Of a stretch of DNA of 64,000 nt, positions 59,932 to 64,000 are shown piece after piece. A model generated the notes under the pieces. It had not been told where the DNA came from. It saw nothing but the letters and a program-made list of their open reading frames with translations, and searched no databases. The stretch is from the NCBI GenBank assembly GCA_963682055.1, contig OY821749.1, forward strand, positions 31,193,631 to 31,257,630, in the 5' to 3' direction. The DNA comes from Primula veris. Its lineage: Eukaryota > Streptophyta > Magnoliopsida > Ericales > Primulaceae. Each line of letters starts with the position of its first letter. Position 1 is the first letter of the stretch. Position numbers and translations under genes: made by a program.

Positions 59932-61191
59932 TGTTAGGACCAGATTTCTGGTCTAAATAGTGTTAATTGTCTATTGGTTTTTACTAAATAAATCCTAACT
60001 GTTATTAAGAACTAAGACAGGATTGACAGGTTCCAAGTACCAGTTGCAACCTCAGTTACAACCTACTAAGTTAGTAGTATTAGGTTTCAAGTACTGGTTG
60101 CAACCTTAGTTACAACCTGTGGTGACAGGTTTCAAGTACCAGTTGCAACCTCAGTTGCAACCACAGTTCAACCTGCTGTTAAAACAGAATTCTGTCTTGT
60201 TTCATTATTCTACATTACTAATTGTTTAATGCTAATCATTTGTTTTAAAGTATGTAGGATATATTCTCATAAGGTCTTAAACGTGTATATGTGTTTATTG
60301 AGAATATTAATGTGTTAAGGAAAGATGTTTATAAAAGATATAAAGAGATTAGTTTATAAGGTTATGTTTCCTTTTAATGTATATATCTCTATTCTTGTGC
60401 TTGTCCTTATCACTTGATTCAATCTTTTGATTCTTATAATACTCAGTAAAGATATGTATAAAGATTGATTGATATGTGGAGTTAAATGTTTCATATGTTT
60501 ATGAAAAGATATTATCTTTAAGAGATCATATCTTTATATGTTTCCTTTCAAAGGAAAAGATTAACTCCTACTTTCAAGTGTGTTACTAAACAGGTGTTAA
60601 TCAAAGATGATTAGAGTCAATCCATGCTGAAGAATCTCGTGATACTTGGAGAGATTGAAGCTAATCAACCAAGTCAAAAGCAATCAAAAGATATTGAAGA
60701 TAGAAGATTGTTTTTACTTGTTTATATACTTAGTAACTTAAGCTTGTAAAGTTGTGTGTTCTAAATTATAAAGAACTTATTTTCTAGAGAGAATACACGT
60801 GAGCTTTAAAAAGAAAACAATGGTGGGATGCCATTGATTTATAAGTGATAGTTATATAGTAGGAGCAATATAGTGATAGGCAGAAAAACCTAGAGGGAGT
60901 CTAAGTTTTTCATTAAGACTTGAGTCATATATTGTAAGCTTTTTATAATATCATAATCTGGGTAAGTGCCCCGGAGACGTAGCCTAGTTAGGTGAACTCC
61001 GTTGTTAAATGTGCGTGTGAATTATTTTCAAGTACATTTAATTTTAAAACAGTTCTGTCCATTAATACACTTGGTTCCAACTGCAGTTCCAACATTACTT
61101 GGAACCTTATACACTTGGTTCCAACTGCAGTTCCAACCCCACTTGGAACCTTACTGCAAAACTGCATCTAGAACAGCGGATAGGAATTTCA
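59932..61191 (+). repeat. 5' LTR of a second copia family
   Basis: It begins TGTTAGGACCAGATTTCTGG next to the polyketide-synthase remnant and ends GGAATTTCA just before the primer-binding site. It contains repeated CAGTTGCAACCTCAGTTACA-type blocks (60045-60175) and a ~55-bp tandem repeat with CACTTGGTTCCAACTGCAGT (61066-61160). The 3' LTR lies outside the window. Confidence 0.8.
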
Positions 61192-61250
61192 ATTGGTATC
61201 AGAGCTTTACACTAGACTTTACTTAGTGTTGATCCTGTGTTCTAGTAAAA

Positions 61251-63377
61251 ATGGACTTAATGAGGGAAGGAAACGCCTTCAACAAACCTCCATTGCTTGA
61301 AGGAAGAGTAAACTATGGAGTATGGAAGATCAGAATGAGGTCCTTCATCAAACAGCAGAATGAACATGCATGGAAAACTGTGATGTATGGATGGGAGGCT
61401 CCAACTGCCATTGATAGTGAAGGAGCACTGGTTTTTATACCTGAAGACAGATGGTCTGTTGATGAAGACAGGAAATCAAGTGCCAACTCAACAGCCATAA
61501 ACTTGATTTTTGCTGGTGTAACTCTCAGTGTATTCAGGTATATTTCTCACTGTGAAACTGCTAAAGAGGCATGGGATATTTTGCAAGTTACTTTTGAAGG
61601 AACTACTAAAGTAAAAGCTTTCAAACTTCAACAGTTAACTACTCAATTTGAAAACCTAAGAATGGAGGAAGATGAAAATATTGAACAATTTAATGGTAGA
61701 ATCTGCCACATTGCTCATCAAGCTGGAACCTTAGGTGAAAAATACAGTGATGCTAAACTTGTTAAGAAAACTCTTAGGTCACTCCCAGAAAGGTTTGAAA
61801 TCAAAGTTACAGCTATTGAAGAATCCACAGACTTAGATAATCTTAAACTTGAAGAACTTATAGGAAATCTAAGCACTCATGAGCTGAAATTCTTTAAACA
61901 TAAAAGACCAGAAAAGGGAATAGCATTTCAGGCTAAGAAATCTGAACCTAATGTCTGTGATAAAATGAGTGATGAAGAACAGCTGGCTTTCTTTGCTAAA
62001 AAGGTTTTTAAAAAGTTTTATAAGAGAAAAGAGGATGATACTGGTTCTTCTAAAAATTTTCAGAAAAGGGATAACCATCTTAAAACAGAATCCAGGTTCA
62101 ATAATAACTCTACAGGAAAGTGGAATTCTAAAGAAAATGATAATAAAGACTATAAGCCTAAAGAGATTCAGTGTAGAGAATGTAGAGGGTTTGGTCATAT
62201 TCAGGCTGAGTGTGCAAATAACTTAAAAAGAAACAAAAATGCTTATATAACCACTCATAGTGATAGTGATTCTGAGAGCAACAGTGATGAAGAGGATGAT
62301 TCTAATTTTGTTAATTTTATGGGAATAATCACTGAAAAAGAACCTACTTATGAAAGTGACTGTGAACATGTTTCAACCATAGTTACAACTGCTCCTGAAA
62401 TCTATAGCAGTGATGAGGAAGAACCTTCTGATGAAGACATTTCTCAGCAATATCTTGTTCTTTATGAAAAGTATAAATGTCTGAGTAAACAATCCTTGAT
62501 CATAAGCAAACTTAATGTTAATCTAAAGGATGAGGTTAAAAGTCTTACTGAGAAGCTTAAACTACAACTGGCTGAACTTACTGAAACTAAAAAGATAATA
62601 AAACTGATGAATGTTTCTGCCTCAGAAAAATTAGATGACATGTTGTCATATTCTAGAGGCTCTAAAGATATCAGTGGTCTAGGGTACTATGGTGGTAAAG
62701 GTACAGGAAAAACCACTTTTATTGAAGCTGTTGCTAAAGCTAAAACTCATGATTTTGATCACAAGGTTAGAAGCTCAGTTGCAACCAGAGTTGCAACCAG
62801 GAATAAAACACAGGTTTATGTAAAGAAGGTTGGAAGCTCAGTTACAACCAAAGTTGCAACCATGAACAAACTGAATAACTTTAGGTTGAAATTGTGCAAT
62901 TTTTGTAAAAAACCTGGTCATTCTGAAATCCAGTGTTATTTAAAAAGGAACAGAAAGTACATTTCCCAGAAAACCTGGTTGGCTTCTGTCAATAAAAATT
63001 TGAAATGGGTTTGGAAAGTTAAAGAAAAAGCAATCTTAGTTGCTAACAACAAAGCTGTTATCAACTCTTTGAATGCTGTTACTTCTAATGATTGGTATTT
63101 TGACAGTGGATGCTCTAAGCATATGACAGGTACTGCAAGCCTCCTAAAAAATGTCACCATTCTTACAGGTAACACTGTTGTGTTTGGAGGAGGAGATACA
63201 GGTAAAATTATTGGTAAAGGTACCTTAAACAAACCTGGAATGCCTGATATTGAGGATGTTTTTCTTGTAGATGGTCTAAAAGCTAATCTAATTAGTATCA
63301 GTCAACTCTGTGATAATGAAATGACTGTTAAATTTGACAAAGAAAGGTGTCTAATACTAATCTTAACAATGATTTAA
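61251..63377 (+). CDS. gag-pol: Copia gag and protease part of the polyprotein
   Basis: 708 codons. Residues about 10-225 are copia gag (LLEGRVNYGVWKIRMRSFIK; CETAKEAWDILQVTFEGTTK; TLRSLPERFEIKVTAIEES). A CCHC knuckle CRECRGFGHIQAEC lies near 305, and a second, CNFCKKPGHSEIQC, near 547. The aspartic protease active site appears as WYFDSGCSKHMTG near 615. Between the knuckles lies an acidic stretch and a section with SSVATRVATRNK and SSVTTKVATMNK repeats. The start is the first ATG after the primer-binding site. The frame stops just after ERCLI because of a one-base loss or two-base gain near 63355. Confidence 0.88.
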   Translation: MDLMREGNAFNKPPLLEGRVNYGVWKIRMRSFIKQQNEHAWKTVMYGWEAPTAIDSEGALVFIPEDRWSVDEDRKSSANSTAINLIFAGVTLSVFRYISHCETAKEAWDILQVTFEGTTKVKAFKLQQLTTQFENLRMEEDENIEQFNGRICHIAHQAGTLGEKYSDAKLVKKTLRSLPERFEIKVTAIEESTDLDNLKLEELIGNLSTHELKFFKHKRPEKGIAFQAKKSEPNVCDKMSDEEQLAFFAKKVFKKFYKRKEDDTGSSKNFQKRDNHLKTESRFNNNSTGKWNSKENDNKDYKPKEIQCRECRGFGHIQAECANNLKRNKNAYITTHSDSDSESNSDEEDDSNFVNFMGIITEKEPTYESDCEHVSTIVTTAPEIYSSDEEEPSDEDISQQYLVLYEKYKCLSKQSLIISKLNVNLKDEVKSLTEKLKLQLAELTETKKIIKLMNVSASEKLDDMLSYSRGSKDISGLGYYGGKGTGKTTFIEAVAKAKTHDFDHKVRSSVATRVATRNKTQVYVKKVGSSVTTKVATMNKLNNFRLKLCNFCKKPGHSEIQCYLKRNRKYISQKTWLASVNKNLKWVWKVKEKAILVANNKAVINSLNAVTSNDWYFDSGCSKHMTGTASLLKNVTILTGNTVVFGGGDTGKIIGKGTLNKPGMPDIEDVFLVDGLKANLISISQLCDNEMTVKFDKERCLILILTMI

Positions 63378-64000
63378 TCATGACTGGAGTTAGATCAACC
63401 AACAGTTGCTATGTGTTTGAAAAAGCTGAAAAAGAATTGCCTCAAAGTAGGTGTAATCAAGCTATTACTAATAATGCAGATATTTGGCATAAAAGGCTTG
63501 GGCATGTGAATTACAAAACTTTAGATAAGCTTGTTAAAAAAGAGTTGATAAGAGGAATTCCTAAACTCAGTGCTAAAACTCAAAGTGTCTGTGGTGATTG
63601 TGCTATAGGAAAACAAACCAAAAGTATACACAAAAGTACTAGTCTAATCTACACTAAAAGAGTCTTAGAACTTCTTCACATTGACTTGATGGGTCCTATG
63701 CAAACTGCCAGTATAGGTGGTAAGAAGTACATTCTAGTAGTTGTAGATGATTTCTCTAGATACTCTTGGGTAGTGTTCTTAAAGGATAAGTCTGAAACTT
63801 TTGAACTATTCAAAACTCTGTGCTTAAAACTGCAAGTTGAAAAAGGTTCCACTAGTGGTAATATTGCTAGGATTAGAAGTGATCATGGAACTGAATTTGA
63901 AAATATCAGGTTTAAAGAATTCTGCAACTCCTTAGGAATATGTCATGAGTTCTCTGCTCCTAAGACTCCACAGCAAAATGGCATAGTTGAAAGGAAAAAT
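63359..64000 (+). pseudogene. Copia integrase region, shifted frame, cut by the window edge
   Basis: After the frameshift, 214 codons stay open to the edge. The gag-pre-integrase zinc site is visible (WHKRLGHVNYK and VCGDCAIGK), followed by the integrase core with its acidic residues in ELLHIDLMGP, RIRSDHGTEFE and PQQNGIVERKN. Without a frameshift, integrase would be part of the same polyprotein as gag. Confidence 0.82.

Larger units (their letters stand above)
59932..64000 (+). mobile_element. Ty1/copia LTR retrotransposon, 5' part (continues past the right edge)
   Basis: The order is LTR, primer-binding site TTGGTATCAGAGC at 61193, gag, protease, gag-pre-integrase and integrase, which is copia order. 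It inserted into the last codons of the polyketide synthase remnant. It carries at least one frameshift (about 63355). Confidence 0.9.

Overview
This is a stretch of plant nuclear DNA, almost certainly from a eudicot. It is AT-rich, its genes carry GT-AG introns, and it holds nested copia and LINE retrotransposons, MULE-like and Stowaway-like elements, and plant-specific gene families (DC1 zinc-binding proteins, type III polyketide synthase, a DnaJ-72-like J protein). I cannot name the species.

Left part (1-21 kb), three minus-strand genes. (1) The 5' part of a large acidic membrane-anchored protein of the Arabidopsis At5g17910 type, running off the left edge. (2) A complete five-exon SEC14/CRAL-TRIO lipid-transfer protein (9214-11807). 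(3) A three-exon DnaJ-72-like J protein (13441-21240). Its 6.7 kb first intron holds about ten decaying copies of the end of its own exon 1, each with the adjoining 5' splice site region, plus two MULE-like insertions and a short LINE tail.

Middle part (24-35 kb, plus strand). An array of eight ~255-290 bp units abuts a detached copy of the last three exons of an exportin-7 (XPO7/RanBP16-like) gene. This is followed by a 5'-truncated but otherwise open 19-exon exportin-7 gene ending in a second copy of the same 3' segment. The two 1.13 kb segments are collinear without indels, at an offset of exactly 7910 bp.

Right part (37-51 kb). A 5'-truncated LINE on the minus strand, flanked by a 16-bp target duplication, ends about 210 bp upstream of the start codon of a two-exon gene for a DC1 protein with about 12 repeats. 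Nested in the LINE is a 5.2 kb copia element with 5-bp target duplication, near-identical LTRs and only a gag gene. A solo LTR of the same family (54141-55289) sits between two inverted ~167 bp arms.

Far right (55-64 kb). LINE remnants, a broken type III polyketide synthase pseudogene, and the 5' LTR, gag, protease and integrase of a second copia family that interrupts the end of that pseudogene and runs off the right edge.

Three insertions (14976-16217, 17908-18373, 52591-53677) share the same imperfect terminal inverted repeats, and each has a perfect 9-bp target duplication, so they form one MULE-like non-autonomous family. All statements rest on reading the sequence by eye; no homology search was run.
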